In this document: positions 1-8,895 of the stretch, in pieces
Layout: every line of letters begins with the position of its first letter
Position numbering within the stretch: the first letter of the stretch is position 1
NCBI RefSeq assembly: GCF_014646295.1
Contig: NZ_BMNE01000006.1
Location: forward strand, 1 to 64,000
Direction: 5' to 3'
DNA length: 64,000 nt
From: Nocardia rhizosphaerihabitans
GTDB lineage: Bacteria; Actinomycetota; Actinomycetes; Mycobacteriales; Mycobacteriaceae
The notes under the pieces: generated by a model
Told to the model about the DNA's origin: nothing
What the model saw: only the letters and a program-made list of their open reading frames with translations
Databases searched by the model: none
Position numbers and translations under genes: made by a program

Positions 1-53
1 CCGATGGTACTGCACTCGACAGGGTGTGGGAGAGTAGGACACCGCCGGAACAT
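1..53 (+). rRNA. 5S ribosomal RNA, 3' part
   Basis: The window begins inside a 5S rRNA gene. Visible are the GATGGTACTGC loop region, the GTGGGAGAGTAGG stretch and the terminal stem strand ending in CGCCGGAACATC, all typical of actinobacterial 5S rRNA. Only about the last 53 bases are present; the rest of the rRNA operon lies before position 1. The exact mature 3' end is uncertain by one or two bases. Confidence 0.92.
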
Positions 54-61
54 CATTGCGA

Positions 62-93
62 AAGGCCCCCAGCATCATGCTGGGGGCCTTTTT
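62..93 (+). terminator. rRNA operon intrinsic terminator
   Basis: A 13-bp perfect stem (arms 62-74 and 78-90, loop TCA) is followed by further T residues to position 93. It starts about ten bases after the 5S gene, the usual place for the rho-independent terminator of an rRNA operon. Confidence 0.93.
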
Positions 94-247
94 GCGTTCC
101 CGGACAAGGCATCTCGCGTAGCAGACCGGCCATGGGCCTGCCCCCAGAATCGGGGGATTGCAGTCCGAACCATCAATATTTCAGAAAACCTCCGTACGGC
201 TCGGCATGGTCAGCGACCATGGTGCGACGTTGCTTCGGGAGGTCACC

Positions 248-886
248 ATGGATTGGTTGTTCACTCACAAGTCTCTGCGGCGCGGCGCGGCCGCCCTCGT
301 GCTGCCCGCCGCCCTGATCGGCGCGATAGCCACCGCGGCGCCCGCGCTCGCCACACCGTCCCCCGACCCGCTCGCCGGCATCGCCGAGGGCATGGCGGGT
401 GCGGCGAGTTCCGTTGCGGGCGTTGCCGGTATCGAGCTGCCCGACACCTATGGCCCCGAGACCGCGATCGTAGTGCTCGGCTACGGGCTGCTGCCGGACG
501 GCACCATGCGCACCGAACTGAGCAACCGGCTACACGCCGCGTTGGTCCAGGCATTCATGTCACCCGCCTCCCCGGTGATCGTCACCGGCGGGAATCCGCG
601 CAACGGTGTCACCGAGGCGCAGGTGATGGCGGACTGGCTCAATATCCGCGGGGTGGCCAGGCAGCGGATCTACACCGAGACCCAGGCCGGGTCGACCGTG
701 CAGAACGCGGAGTTCTCCGCGAAGTTGATGGAGGCGCTCGGCGTACACAAGGCCGTGCTGATCACCTCCGCCGATCACATGCGCCGGGCACTGGACAACT
801 TCCTGGCCGCGGGCATTCCGGTGGTCGCGACGATGACGCCGGATGTGGCTCCGCTGTGGGCACAGCCGTTCGGCGCGGGAAGTTAG
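248..886 (+). CDS. Secreted DUF218 (YdcF-like) domain protein
   Basis: A 212-residue protein with an N-terminal signal peptide (basic start, hydrophobic stretch, likely cleavage after ALA near residue 36) followed by a DUF218/YdcF-type domain. Family hallmarks are the strand-turn IVVLGYGLLPDG, the loop VTGGNPRNGVTEAQVM, the segment ETQAGSTVQNAEF and the strand VLITSADHMRRA. The fold is known; the substrate is not, though some relatives (SanA, YdcF) affect the envelope. ATG 248 was chosen because GGGAGG sits six bases upstream; an in-frame extension to 158 lacks a ribosome site. It stands alone behind the rRNA terminator. Confidence 0.85.
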   Translation: MDWLFTHKSLRRGAAALVLPAALIGAIATAAPALATPSPDPLAGIAEGMAGAASSVAGVAGIELPDTYGPETAIVVLGYGLLPDGTMRTELSNRLHAALVQAFMSPASPVIVTGGNPRNGVTEAQVMADWLNIRGVARQRIYTETQAGSTVQNAEFSAKLMEALGVHKAVLITSADHMRRALDNFLAAGIPVVATMTPDVAPLWAQPFGAGS

Positions 887-992
887 CGTCGGGAAGTCGG
901 CGTTCGGGCGCGCCGAAGTCGGTGTCGCGCACTACGATGCGTCTGGCGTTGTCGCGGGGTGCGGTGATGCCGCGACTGGACAGGGGTATGCG

Positions 993-1802
993 ATGGACAG
1001 GCCTGCGTGGGCACCAGAGGGCGTCGATATGCAGCATCCGAGCCCGGCTCGGATGTATGACGCCTTGCTCGGCGGTTCGCACAATTTCGCCGTCGACCGG
1101 ATGGCGGCGGAGATGGGGACCAAGCTCGTCCCCGATCTGCCGCGCCTGGCGCTGAGCAACCGCGCCTTTTTGCGCCGGGCAGTGCGTTTCATGCTCGACG
1201 CCGGAATCCGGCAGTTCCTCGACATCGGCTCCGGCATCCCCACCGCGGGCAATGTGCACGAGATCGTGCACGAGATCGACCCCCAGGCGCGGGTGCTCTA
1301 TGTCGACATCGACCCGGTCGCGGTCGTCCACTCCCGGACCATCCTGCAGGGCCGGGAGCGGGCGGGCGCGATCGAGGCCGATCTGCGCAAGTCCGACGAG
1401 CTGATCGCCGCGGTGCGCGAGACCGGACTGATCGACTTCGACGAGCCGGTCGGGCTGCTGCTGATCGCGGTGCTGCATCTGGTGCAGGACGAGGACGATC
1501 CGGCGGGCAAGGTCGCCGCGCTGCGCGAGGTGGTCGCACCGGGCAGTCTCATAGCCATTTCACATCTCACCTCCGCGATGCGGCCGGAGGATGCCGGTAA
1601 GCTGGGAGAGCATTCCGTCAACGAGACCAAGGTCGGTATCCGATTCCGGTCCGAAGACGCGATCGTGGCGATGTTTCGGGGTTGGGGCATGGTGGCGCCC
1701 GGAGTCGTCGAACTGCCGGCGTGGCGGCCGGAGTCGGAGCGGGACCAGCACGAGAAGCCGGGCCGATCGCTCGGCCTGGCCGGGGTTGCGCGCAAGGATT
1801 GA
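993..1802 (+). CDS. SAM-dependent methyltransferase, DUF574 (Methyltransf_19) family
   Basis: A 269-residue cytoplasmic protein of the actinobacterial DUF574 family. The start WAPEGVDMQHPSPARMYD, then LLGGSHNFAVDR, is characteristic. A Rossmann SAM site follows: FLDIGSGIPTAGNVHE, then the acidic strand end VLYVDIDPVAVVHS, a later acidic residue in GAIEADLRK, and the strand VGLLLIAVLHLV. Such proteins are abundant in Nocardia and Streptomyces, and their methyl acceptors are mostly unknown. ATG 993 is preferred because homologues begin shortly before the APEG motif; the ribosome site is weak, so the start is moderately sure. Confidence 0.85.
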   Translation: MDRPAWAPEGVDMQHPSPARMYDALLGGSHNFAVDRMAAEMGTKLVPDLPRLALSNRAFLRRAVRFMLDAGIRQFLDIGSGIPTAGNVHEIVHEIDPQARVLYVDIDPVAVVHSRTILQGRERAGAIEADLRKSDELIAAVRETGLIDFDEPVGLLLIAVLHLVQDEDDPAGKVAALREVVAPGSLIAISHLTSAMRPEDAGKLGEHSVNETKVGIRFRSEDAIVAMFRGWGMVAPGVVELPAWRPESERDQHEKPGRSLGLAGVARKD

Positions 1803-1846
1803 GCCGCCGATTCGGTGGTGCTATGAGATGACAGGGTGGACGAGTA

Positions 1847-3127
1847 GTGGGGTCGTGGGAGCTGGCGCAGCGGTGGGCCGATGCCCTCGACGGCGTCGTC
1901 GCTCCCACGCTCAACCGCTCCCAGATCGAGGAGATGCTCGCCGCCCTGTGTACCGGGCTGATCGACGCGGCGCGCGGTGGCGAGGATCCCGATGTCGCCC
2001 GTCGTGCCGCGAGGATGCTGGTCGCGGCCAACTATCGTGACCCGGCGGCGGTGAGTCGATCGGTGCGGGTGATCTGCGAGGACCTGGTCACCATCGCCGC
2101 CGACGGGCCCGACGATCCGACGCTGCCCGAGGTTCGAGACCGCGTGATCGGCCTGGCCGCCGACTTCGCCGCCGGTTTCACCGGGGCACTGCGGGCGGCG
2201 GCGCTGGCCGAGCAGGAGGCGACCCTGGCCGCGGTGCTCGCGTCCGCACAGCAAGCCGAGAGCAGGCGGGCGCTGTCGGAAGCCCGCTTCGAGGCGGTGT
2301 TCGACGGTGCCCTGGTCGGCATCGGCACCGTCGACATGTCCGGCCGGGTGGTGAACTGCAATGCCACCATGGCCGAGATGCTCGGCCAGACCCCGGAGAC
2401 CATGCCGGGCCGGACCGTCGCCGACATCCTCGGCCCACACAATCTCAACCACGCGTTCGTCGAACTGCAGCGCATGGTCACCGGCGAATCCGAGAGCTTT
2501 CGCACCGAGACCGAGCATCTGCACGACGACGGCGAGGTCACCGTCATCGACCTGTCGATGTCGGCGGTGCGCGACCCCGACGGCAATATCCAGTTCCTGA
2601 TCGGCGTCGCGGTCGACGTCACCGAGCGCAAACAGCTCGCCGACCGGCTCTGGCACGACGCGAACCACGACGCGCTCACCGGGCTGCCCAACCGCCCGCA
2701 CCTGTTCAGCCGCCTTGCCGATGCCGAACCACCGATCGGGGTCTGCTACCTGGACCTGGACGGCTTCAAGGAGATCAACGACCTGTGGGGGCACACGGTC
2801 GGTGACCGGGTGCTGCGGGTCGTCGCCGATCGCATGCGCGACGGTGTCCGCCCGCTGGACGCGATGGCCGCCCGGATCGGCGGTGACGAGTTCCTGGTGC
2901 TGGTGGAGGACTGTTCGGGCGAGGCGCAATTGGTGGCCCTGGCCGATGATCTGATGTCGGCGCTGACGGCACCGCTCGAGGTGGACGGGCACATGCTCGC
3001 GGTGGGCGTGAGCATCGGCGCCGCCTACTTCGACGAACTACCCGACACGGTCGACGAATTGGTGCACGCGGCCGATTCGGCGATGTACCGCCACAAGCAC
3101 GACACGCGCCGCTATCCGGCCCGGTAG
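1847..3127 (+). CDS. PAS-GGDEF diguanylate cyclase
   Basis: A 426-residue soluble signalling protein. Residues 1-130 form a helical region (possibly RsbR-like sensor, unassigned). About 145-265 is a PAS domain (FEAVFDGALVGIGTVD to VAVDVTERKQLADRL). Residues 275-425 form a GGDEF domain starting HDALTGLPNR and carrying an intact active-site loop GGDEF at 345-349. It should make cyclic di-GMP from two GTP in response to the PAS signal. There is no EAL domain. No RxxD inhibitory site stands five residues before the GGDEF loop, so product feedback may be absent. The start codon is GTG. Confidence 0.9.
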   Translation: MGSWELAQRWADALDGVVAPTLNRSQIEEMLAALCTGLIDAARGGEDPDVARRAARMLVAANYRDPAAVSRSVRVICEDLVTIAADGPDDPTLPEVRDRVIGLAADFAAGFTGALRAAALAEQEATLAAVLASAQQAESRRALSEARFEAVFDGALVGIGTVDMSGRVVNCNATMAEMLGQTPETMPGRTVADILGPHNLNHAFVELQRMVTGESESFRTETEHLHDDGEVTVIDLSMSAVRDPDGNIQFLIGVAVDVTERKQLADRLWHDANHDALTGLPNRPHLFSRLADAEPPIGVCYLDLDGFKEINDLWGHTVGDRVLRVVADRMRDGVRPLDAMAARIGGDEFLVLVEDCSGEAQLVALADDLMSALTAPLEVDGHMLAVGVSIGAAYFDELPDTVDELVHAADSAMYRHKHDTRRYPAR

Positions 3128-3154
3128 CGGCCGGGCCGGATCGGTGCCGCCGCG

Positions 3155-4147
3155 CTAGACGAGCTGGCGGCCGCGGTTCGCCGCCCGCGCGAGCGAGCGG
3201 TCGCGCTGCTCCTCGAAACGCACGACATCGTCGCGGAGCCGGTCGAGGAAGGCCGCGAGGCTCTCGCGTGCCTGCTCGCCCCGTGCGCCGAAGTCGGTGC
3301 GCTCGAAGATGTTCCACTTGCGCAGCACCGGCAGCAGGACCTCGTCGAGATGCTGGCGCAGGTCGTAGATGCCGTGCTTGGCCATCAGCACGCCGTTGCG
3401 CCGCCAGCCCGGCATGCCCGCACCGGGCATCTGGAAGCCCTGCACGATGGTGCTGATCGCCTCGATGGTCTGATCGGGCGCCAGGTCGAGCGCGGCCGCG
3501 CACAGGTTGCGGTAGAAGATCATGTGCAGGTTCTCGTCCGTGGCGATGCGGGCGAGCATGCGGTCGGCGATCGGGTCGTCGCAGACGCGGCCGGTGTTGC
3601 GGTGGCTGACCCGGGTGGCCAGTTCCTGGAAGGTCACGTAGGCGACGGAGTACAGCAGGCCTGCCACGGAATGGGCCCTGATGTCGGTGTCGCCCGCCTT
3701 GGCGTCGACGACGGCCATCGCTGAATAGCCGTTGGTCATGTGGATCATCCGCGCCTGCTCGAGTGCCACCGGGTCGACGCCGCGGGTGACGACGAGGTAG
3801 TCGCGAATGGCGATGCCGTGTCGGTTCTCCTCGGCGGTCCAGCGGCCCACCCAGGTACCCCAGGCGCCGTCCTTGGAGAAGTTCTCGGCGATCTCGCGGT
3901 GGTAGGAGGGCAGGTTGTCCTCGGTGAGCAGGTTGGTGATCATCGCCGCCTTGGCGAGCTCGCTGAGCTCGGACTGCGCTGGGTCCCAATCGATTCCGCC
4001 CATCGCGGCGAAGTTGCGGCCCTTGTCCCACGGTACGTAGTCGTGCGGGTGCCAATCCTTGGCGATCGACAGATGGCGGTCGACATTGCTCGCGGCGACC
4101 GGTTCGAGTTCGATGAGCAGTTCCAATTGCGTGAGGTTCCTGGCCAA
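3155..4147 (-). CDS. Acyl-ACP desaturase-like diiron enzyme (DesA1/DesA2 type)
   Basis: A 330-residue soluble ferritin-like desaturase. Diiron ligand motifs are visible: TEDNLPSYH at 75-83, EENRH at 106-110, E175 and H182 in FQELATRVSH, and DENLH at 204-208. Overall layout follows mycobacterial DesA1 (HPHDYVPW near the start, QMPG loop, LDEVLLPVL segment). Known relatives put a double bond into acyl-ACP for unsaturated fatty or meromycolic acids. It starts at TTG 4147 behind GAAAGGG; upstream in-frame starts add residues absent from DesA proteins. It diverges from the ketosynthase at 4366, sharing a promoter region of about 220 bp. Confidence 0.85.
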   Translation of the reverse strand: MARNLTQLELLIELEPVAASNVDRHLSIAKDWHPHDYVPWDKGRNFAAMGGIDWDPAQSELSELAKAAMITNLLTEDNLPSYHREIAENFSKDGAWGTWVGRWTAEENRHGIAIRDYLVVTRGVDPVALEQARMIHMTNGYSAMAVVDAKAGDTDIRAHSVAGLLYSVAYVTFQELATRVSHRNTGRVCDDPIADRMLARIATDENLHMIFYRNLCAAALDLAPDQTIEAISTIVQGFQMPGAGMPGWRRNGVLMAKHGIYDLRQHLDEVLLPVLRKWNIFERTDFGARGEQARESLAAFLDRLRDDVVRFEEQRDRSLARAANRGRQLV

Positions 4148-4365
4148 GCTCGTGCCCTTTCCGTGCAGTGAAAAGCAAGAGTTGCGCTGGTCCGGTATTG
4201 TTGCCCGTCGTCGCCGAGGATAGACCCGGCGCAACGCGCCTCCGAACGACACGGTGCGGAGGGCACTGTTTCTGAATTTGGGCGCGTCGCGCCGACTGCA
4301 TATACGCTCCACCAGTTCAGCTCCATCAGCGGTTCCCGATCCAGTCGTGGCAATAGCTAGAGAGA

Positions 4366-5598
4366 GTGAGCGGAAATATGACGGACATCGTGGTCACGAG
4401 CCTGGCGGCGACCACGTCGATCGCGGGCGACGTCGACTCGACCTGGAAGGGTCTGCTCAACGGCGAAAGCGGCATCGACGTCCTGGAGGACTCCTTCATC
4501 GACGACTTCGACCTGCCGGTGCGGATCGGCGGTCACCTCAAGATCTCCCCGGCCGCCTCGCTCACCCGCGAGGAGGCGCGAAGGCTGTCCTATGTCGAGC
4601 AGATGGCCGTGGCGCTCGGCCGCGAGGTATGGCGCAACGCGGGCAATCCCGAGGTCGATCGCGACCGGCTCGGTGTCTCGATCGGCACCGGACTCGGCGG
4701 CGCGGAATCCCTGATCTACGCGCGCGACAAGCTCGGCAACGGCGGGTACCGCAAGGTGTCGCCGCTGACCGTGGGGGCGATCATGCCCAACGGTCCCGCC
4801 GCCTGTGTCGGCCTCGAATTGGGCGCGCGCGCCGGTGTTTCCACGCCGGTCTCGGCCTGCTCGTCGGGGTCGGAGGCGATCGCCAACGCCTGGCGGATGA
4901 TCGTGATGGGCGATGCCGACATGGTGGTCACCGGCGGTGTCGAGGGGTCTATCCAGGCGGTGCCGATCGCGGCGTTCACGCAGATGCGCGCCATGAGCAC
5001 CCGCAACGGTGACCCCAAGGCGGCCTCGCGTCCGTTCGACAAGGATCGCGACGGCTTCGTCTTCGGCGAGGCGGGCGCGATGATGGTGATCGAGACCGAG
5101 GAGCACGCCAAGGCCCGCGGCGCCACGATCCACGCGCGCCTGCTCGGGGCGGGCGTCACCTCCGACGGATTCCACCTCGTCGCACCGGATCCCGAGGGCA
5201 CCGGCGCGGCGCGGGCGATGACGCGGGCGATGCAGACCGGCGGGATCAGCCGCACCGATGTCACCCACATCAACGCCCACGCGACCGCGACGCCCATCGG
5301 CGACAGCGCCGAGGCCAATGCGATCGCCAAGGCGATCGGCTCGCACGCGTCGGTGTACGCGCCCAAATCGGCGCTCGGGCATTCGATCGGCGCGGTCGGC
5401 GCGCTCGAGGCGGTGCTGACCGTGCTGAGCGTGCGCGACAGCATCATTCCGCCCACCCTCAACCTGGACAACCAGGACCCCGAGATCGATCTGGACGTGG
5501 TCTCCGGTGAGGCGCGGCGCGGGCGGATCGATTACGCGGTGAACAACTCCTTCGGATTCGGCGGGCACAACGTCGCCGTCGCCTTCGGGCGGTATTGA
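4366..5598 (+). CDS. Beta-ketoacyl-ACP synthase II, KasA/KasB-like
   Basis: A 410-residue thiolase-fold condensing enzyme with the Cys-His-His-Lys set: C165 in VSACSSGSEA, H305 in NAHATATPIGD, K334 and H339 in KSALGHSIGA, then the closing GFGGHN loop. The opening TSLAATTSIAGDVDSTWKGL resembles mycobacterial KasA and KasB, which elongate meromycolyl-ACP with malonyl-ACP. GTG 4366 is used; ATG 4378 (product MTDIVVTS) is an equally plausible start. The acyl-AMP ligase follows after 56 bp, so the two probably form one transcript. Whether it handles meromycolates or another long-chain lipid cannot be told from sequence. Confidence 0.9.
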   Translation: MSGNMTDIVVTSLAATTSIAGDVDSTWKGLLNGESGIDVLEDSFIDDFDLPVRIGGHLKISPAASLTREEARRLSYVEQMAVALGREVWRNAGNPEVDRDRLGVSIGTGLGGAESLIYARDKLGNGGYRKVSPLTVGAIMPNGPAACVGLELGARAGVSTPVSACSSGSEAIANAWRMIVMGDADMVVTGGVEGSIQAVPIAAFTQMRAMSTRNGDPKAASRPFDKDRDGFVFGEAGAMMVIETEEHAKARGATIHARLLGAGVTSDGFHLVAPDPEGTGAARAMTRAMQTGGISRTDVTHINAHATATPIGDSAEANAIAKAIGSHASVYAPKSALGHSIGAVGALEAVLTVLSVRDSIIPPTLNLDNQDPEIDLDVVSGEARRGRIDYAVNNSFGFGGHNVAVAFGRY

Positions 5599-5654
5599 CT
5601 CTTCGCCACGGCGGCGCCTCCTACAGATGCATTGTGCGTTGAAAAGGATAGGGA

Positions 5655-7535
5655 ATGATCGGCGAGACTTTCGACGACTATGTGGACGAGCTGGGCAATA
5701 TCCGGATTCCGGGTAACCAGACCTTGATCGACTTCGTCGACAAACACAGCGAGGCCAACGGGGACGATCTGGCCTATCGCTTCATCGACTATTCGCGGGA
5801 ACGTGAGGGGGAATACCTGGAGCTGACCTGGCGGGAATTCGGGGTCAGGCTGCGTGCGGTGGCCGCGCGGCTGCAACAGGTGACCTCGCCCGGTGACCGG
5901 GTCGCGGTGCTCGCGCCACAGGGCCTGGACTATGTCGTCGCGCTGTTCGCGGCGGTGTACGCGGGGAATGTGGCCGTGCCGCTGTTCGATCCGGAGGAGC
6001 AGGGCCACAGCGACCGGCTGCACGCCGTGCTCGGCGACTGCGAGCCGGTCGCGGTGCTCACCGTCGGCACCGCCGCGGCGGGGGTGCGCAAGTTCTTCCG
6101 GGAACAGCCCGCCGCGCAACGGCCGAGGATCATCGCGGTCGAGGCGATCCCGGACACCGTCGGCGCGACCTGGCGCAGGCCCGACATCGATATCGACAGC
6201 GTCGCGTACCTGCAGTACACCTCGGGGTCCACCCGGGTGCCCGCCGGCGTCGAGATCACCCATCGCGCGGTCGGCACCAATCTGCTGCAGATGATCGACG
6301 CCATCGGCATCACCGAGAACGCGCGCGGGGTCACCTGGTTGCCGCTGTTCCACGACATGGGGCTGCTGACGGTGATCCTGCCGACGATCGGCGGCAAGTT
6401 CATCACCATCATGTCGCCGAGCGCGTTCGTGCGCAGGCCGTCGCGCTGGATCAAGGAACTGGCGGCCCAGGCCGACGGCGCCGAGATCTATTCGGCGGCA
6501 CCGAACTTCGCCTTCGAGCACGCGGCGATGCGCGGGCTGCCCAAGGGTGACGAATCGCTGGACCTGTCGAACGTGATCGGCCTGATCAACGGCAGCGAGC
6601 CGGTGTCGGTGGCCTCCATGCGCAAGTTCAACGAGGCCTTCGCGCCGTACGGGTTGTCCAAGAACGCGATCAAGCCCTGCTACGGGATGGCCGAGGCGAC
6701 GCTGTTCGTCTCGGCGACCAGGCGCGACGACGAGGCCAGGGTGGTCTACGTCGATCGCGGGCAGCTGAACGAGGGCCGGATGGTGGCGGTCGACGAGCAT
6801 TCCGCCGGCGCGGTCGCGCAGGTGTCGTGCGGGTACGTCGCGCGGTCGCAGTGGGCGGTGATCGTCGACCCGGCGACCGGGATCGAGCGCAGGGACGGCG
6901 AGGTCGGCGAGATCTGGCTGCACGGCGACAATATGGGCATCGGGTACTGGGGCAGGCAGGGGGAGACCGCGGAGACCTTCCACAACCGGGTGACCCGCAA
7001 TCCCGCAGGCAGCAGGGCCGAGGGCGCACCGGCCGACGCGCGGTGGATGCGCACCGGCGACTTCGGCGCCTACCACGACGGCGAGCTGTTCATCACCGGC
7101 CGGGTGAAGGACCTGGTGATCGTCGACGGCCGCAACCACTACCCGCAGGACCTCGAGTACTCCGCCCAGGAGGCGAGCACGGCGCTGCGGCCCGGGTTCG
7201 TCGCGGCCTTCTCGGTGCAGGCCGGGCAGCTGCCGGCGCCGGTGCTCGAGGCGGGCGGTCCGACCGACGAGGCGGCCGAGCAGCTGGTGATCGTCGCCGA
7301 ACGCGGCACGGGCGCGGCGAAACTCGACCCGGGGCCGATCGTGGACACGGTGCGCGCGGCGATCGCGCGCAGGCACGGTGTCACCGTGCGTGACCTGCTG
7401 CTGGTGCCTGCGGGGTCGATCCCGCGCACGTCGAGCGGCAAGATCGCCCGGCGGGCCTGCAAGGCGGCGTATCTGGACGGCACGCTGCGCGGCGGGCATC
7501 GGCAGGATGCCTATCCGGACGCACCCGAGGAGTGA
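5655..7535 (+). CDS. Fatty acyl-AMP ligase, FadD32-like
   Basis: A 626-residue adenylating enzyme very close in layout to mycobacterial FadD32. It has the ATP-binding loop YTSGST near residue 190, WLPLFHDMGL, the strand LINGSEPVS, YGMAEAT, and the hinge region GRVKDLVIVDGRNHYPQD near 485. A C-terminal lysine lies in TSSGKIARR near 595. FAAL enzymes activate fatty acids as acyl-AMP and load them on an acyl carrier protein; FadD32 feeds meromycolate to Pks13. No Pks13 lies in the window, so this may be a second FAAL. The ribosome site AGGATAGGGA directly precedes ATG 5655. Confidence 0.92.
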   Translation: MIGETFDDYVDELGNIRIPGNQTLIDFVDKHSEANGDDLAYRFIDYSREREGEYLELTWREFGVRLRAVAARLQQVTSPGDRVAVLAPQGLDYVVALFAAVYAGNVAVPLFDPEEQGHSDRLHAVLGDCEPVAVLTVGTAAAGVRKFFREQPAAQRPRIIAVEAIPDTVGATWRRPDIDIDSVAYLQYTSGSTRVPAGVEITHRAVGTNLLQMIDAIGITENARGVTWLPLFHDMGLLTVILPTIGGKFITIMSPSAFVRRPSRWIKELAAQADGAEIYSAAPNFAFEHAAMRGLPKGDESLDLSNVIGLINGSEPVSVASMRKFNEAFAPYGLSKNAIKPCYGMAEATLFVSATRRDDEARVVYVDRGQLNEGRMVAVDEHSAGAVAQVSCGYVARSQWAVIVDPATGIERRDGEVGEIWLHGDNMGIGYWGRQGETAETFHNRVTRNPAGSRAEGAPADARWMRTGDFGAYHDGELFITGRVKDLVIVDGRNHYPQDLEYSAQEASTALRPGFVAAFSVQAGQLPAPVLEAGGPTDEAAEQLVIVAERGTGAAKLDPGPIVDTVRAAIARRHGVTVRDLLLVPAGSIPRTSSGKIARRACKAAYLDGTLRGGHRQDAYPDAPEE

Positions 7536-7539
7536 GAAA

Positions 7540-7573
7540 CAGTTCGGCCACCGGGCTTCCGGTGGCCGAACTG
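7540..7573. terminator. Bidirectional hairpin terminator
   Basis: A perfect 15-bp inverted repeat (arms 7540-7554 and 7559-7573) with loop GCTT lies between the convergent FAAL and LCP genes, four bases after the FAAL stop. It lacks a long T run, as is common in actinobacteria, and could serve both strands. Confidence 0.85.
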
Positions 7574-7587
7574 CGTTGTGGCCGTGG

Positions 7588-8895
7588 TCAGTTGACGCAA
7601 GGAATGGTGCCGCCGATCGTGGCGGTCACCGGTTTTCCGGTGTCGGGCAGCGGCAGGGCCGAGGTTGTCGTCGGGCCGAACTCGGCGGGTACATCGACGA
7701 CACCGGTCGGCGCCGTGGTGGTGGTCGGCGCTTCCAGCCCGAACGCCACCCGCACCTCCCGTTTGATCGCGGCCGGGTCGACGATATTGACGTCCTGGCC
7801 GTCGATCACGTCGTAGCGCACCACCGGCAGCGTGCGGAACTCCACCGGCACCGTGCCCGCCGCGCCGAGCTCGCGGGCGAAGTCGAACAGATTCCAGCCG
7901 TCGGAGAGCACGATGTCCTTGTGCGCCACGTCCATCAGCGCCGAGAGCCTGCTCAGATTGGTGAGCGTGCCGGAATCCCTGAGCGACTTGGCCACCGAGG
8001 TGAGGAACGCCTGCTGGCGGTGCGTGCGATCGAGGTCGCCGTTGTGCAGGCCGTGGCGTTGCCGCACGAAGGCCAGCGCCGCGGAACCGTCGAGGTGCTG
8101 GCGGCCCGCCGGGAACACCGCACCGGAGAACTCGCTGTCGTCGACCGCGTTGTTCAGGCAGACATCGACGCCGCCGATCGCGGTCGCCAGGTCGTAGAAC
8201 CCGGCCAGGGAGATCTCGGCGAACCGGTCGATGGGCACCCCGACCAGATTGCGCACGGTGGACACGATCGACGCGCGACCGGCCTCGCGACCGCGACGCT
8301 CCAACTCCACCGGGTCCTTCTCGCCCTGCTCGATCAGCTTCGCCTGCACCGCGGCCTTCTTCAGGCCGTACGCCTCCTTGATCTTGATCTGCCGATAGCC
8401 GGGGATGCCGGTCACCGGCACGTAGTTGTCGCGCGGGATGGAGAACGCGACGATCTTGCTCAGGTCGGCCGGGATGTGCAGCAGGATGAGCGAATTCGCG
8501 TTGTAGCCGCCCTCGGTGCCGTCGCCCGCGTGCAGCTGGTCCAGGATCTGTTTCGGCAGGTCGTTGCCGTTGAGGTCCTTGCGGGTGTCCAGGCCGATCA
8601 GCAGGATGTTGACGGCGCCACCGCGCGAGCGAGGCGTGTCGGTGCCGAGCGCGGTGGAATGGGTGAAACCGGAATCGAAGTCGTTCTTCGCCGACCAGGA
8701 CAGACCGGTGCCGGTGAAGACGGCCAGTGCGGTCATCGCGCCGATCAACCTGGCCAGGATCAGGGCCGCGCGGCCAACGCGTCCGCTCCGGATGGTGTGG
8801 GGGACGGTGTGCGGGACCTGGTTGCCGACGCGCTGCGGTCCGGGCCTCGGCTTTTCCAGGCGGGGTATGGGCGCCGTGTCGTCGTCTCGGTTCAC
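7588..8895 (-). CDS. LytR-CpsA-Psr (LCP) family cell-wall glycopolymer ligase
   Basis: A 435-residue type II membrane protein: cytoplasmic N-terminus with Pro/Arg-rich segment, one transmembrane helix near 45-67, then an extracellular LCP domain. Signature parts are VNILLIGLDTRKD, ANSLILLHIPADLSKI, FSIPRDNYV, the segment IDRFAEISLAGFYDLATAIGGV, and AALAFVRQRHGLHNGDLDRTHRQQAF with the arginines that bind polyprenyl pyrophosphate. LCP enzymes attach arabinogalactan to peptidoglycan in mycolata. A Thr/Pro-rich tail ends in a Cys. Its start overlaps the stop of the upstream L,D-transpeptidase gene (ATGA), implying translational coupling. Confidence 0.92.
   Translation of the reverse strand: MNRDDDTAPIPRLEKPRPGPQRVGNQVPHTVPHTIRSGRVGRAALILARLIGAMTALAVFTGTGLSWSAKNDFDSGFTHSTALGTDTPRSRGGAVNILLIGLDTRKDLNGNDLPKQILDQLHAGDGTEGGYNANSLILLHIPADLSKIVAFSIPRDNYVPVTGIPGYRQIKIKEAYGLKKAAVQAKLIEQGEKDPVELERRGREAGRASIVSTVRNLVGVPIDRFAEISLAGFYDLATAIGGVDVCLNNAVDDSEFSGAVFPAGRQHLDGSAALAFVRQRHGLHNGDLDRTHRQQAFLTSVAKSLRDSGTLTNLSRLSALMDVAHKDIVLSDGWNLFDFARELGAAGTVPVEFRTLPVVRYDVIDGQDVNIVDPAAIKREVRVAFGLEAPTTTTAPTGVVDVPAEFGPTTTSALPLPDTGKPVTATIGGTIPCVN

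Noticed and set aside
205..221. Inverted repeat CATGGTC-AGC-GACCATG before the DUF218 gene
   Set aside because: A 7-bp repeat with a 3-base loop is too short and isolated to call an operator or terminator.
5532..7499. Long minus-strand open frame opposite the FAAL gene
   Set aside because: Antisense shadow caused by GC-rich codon bias; the plus-strand frame is a complete FadD32-like enzyme.
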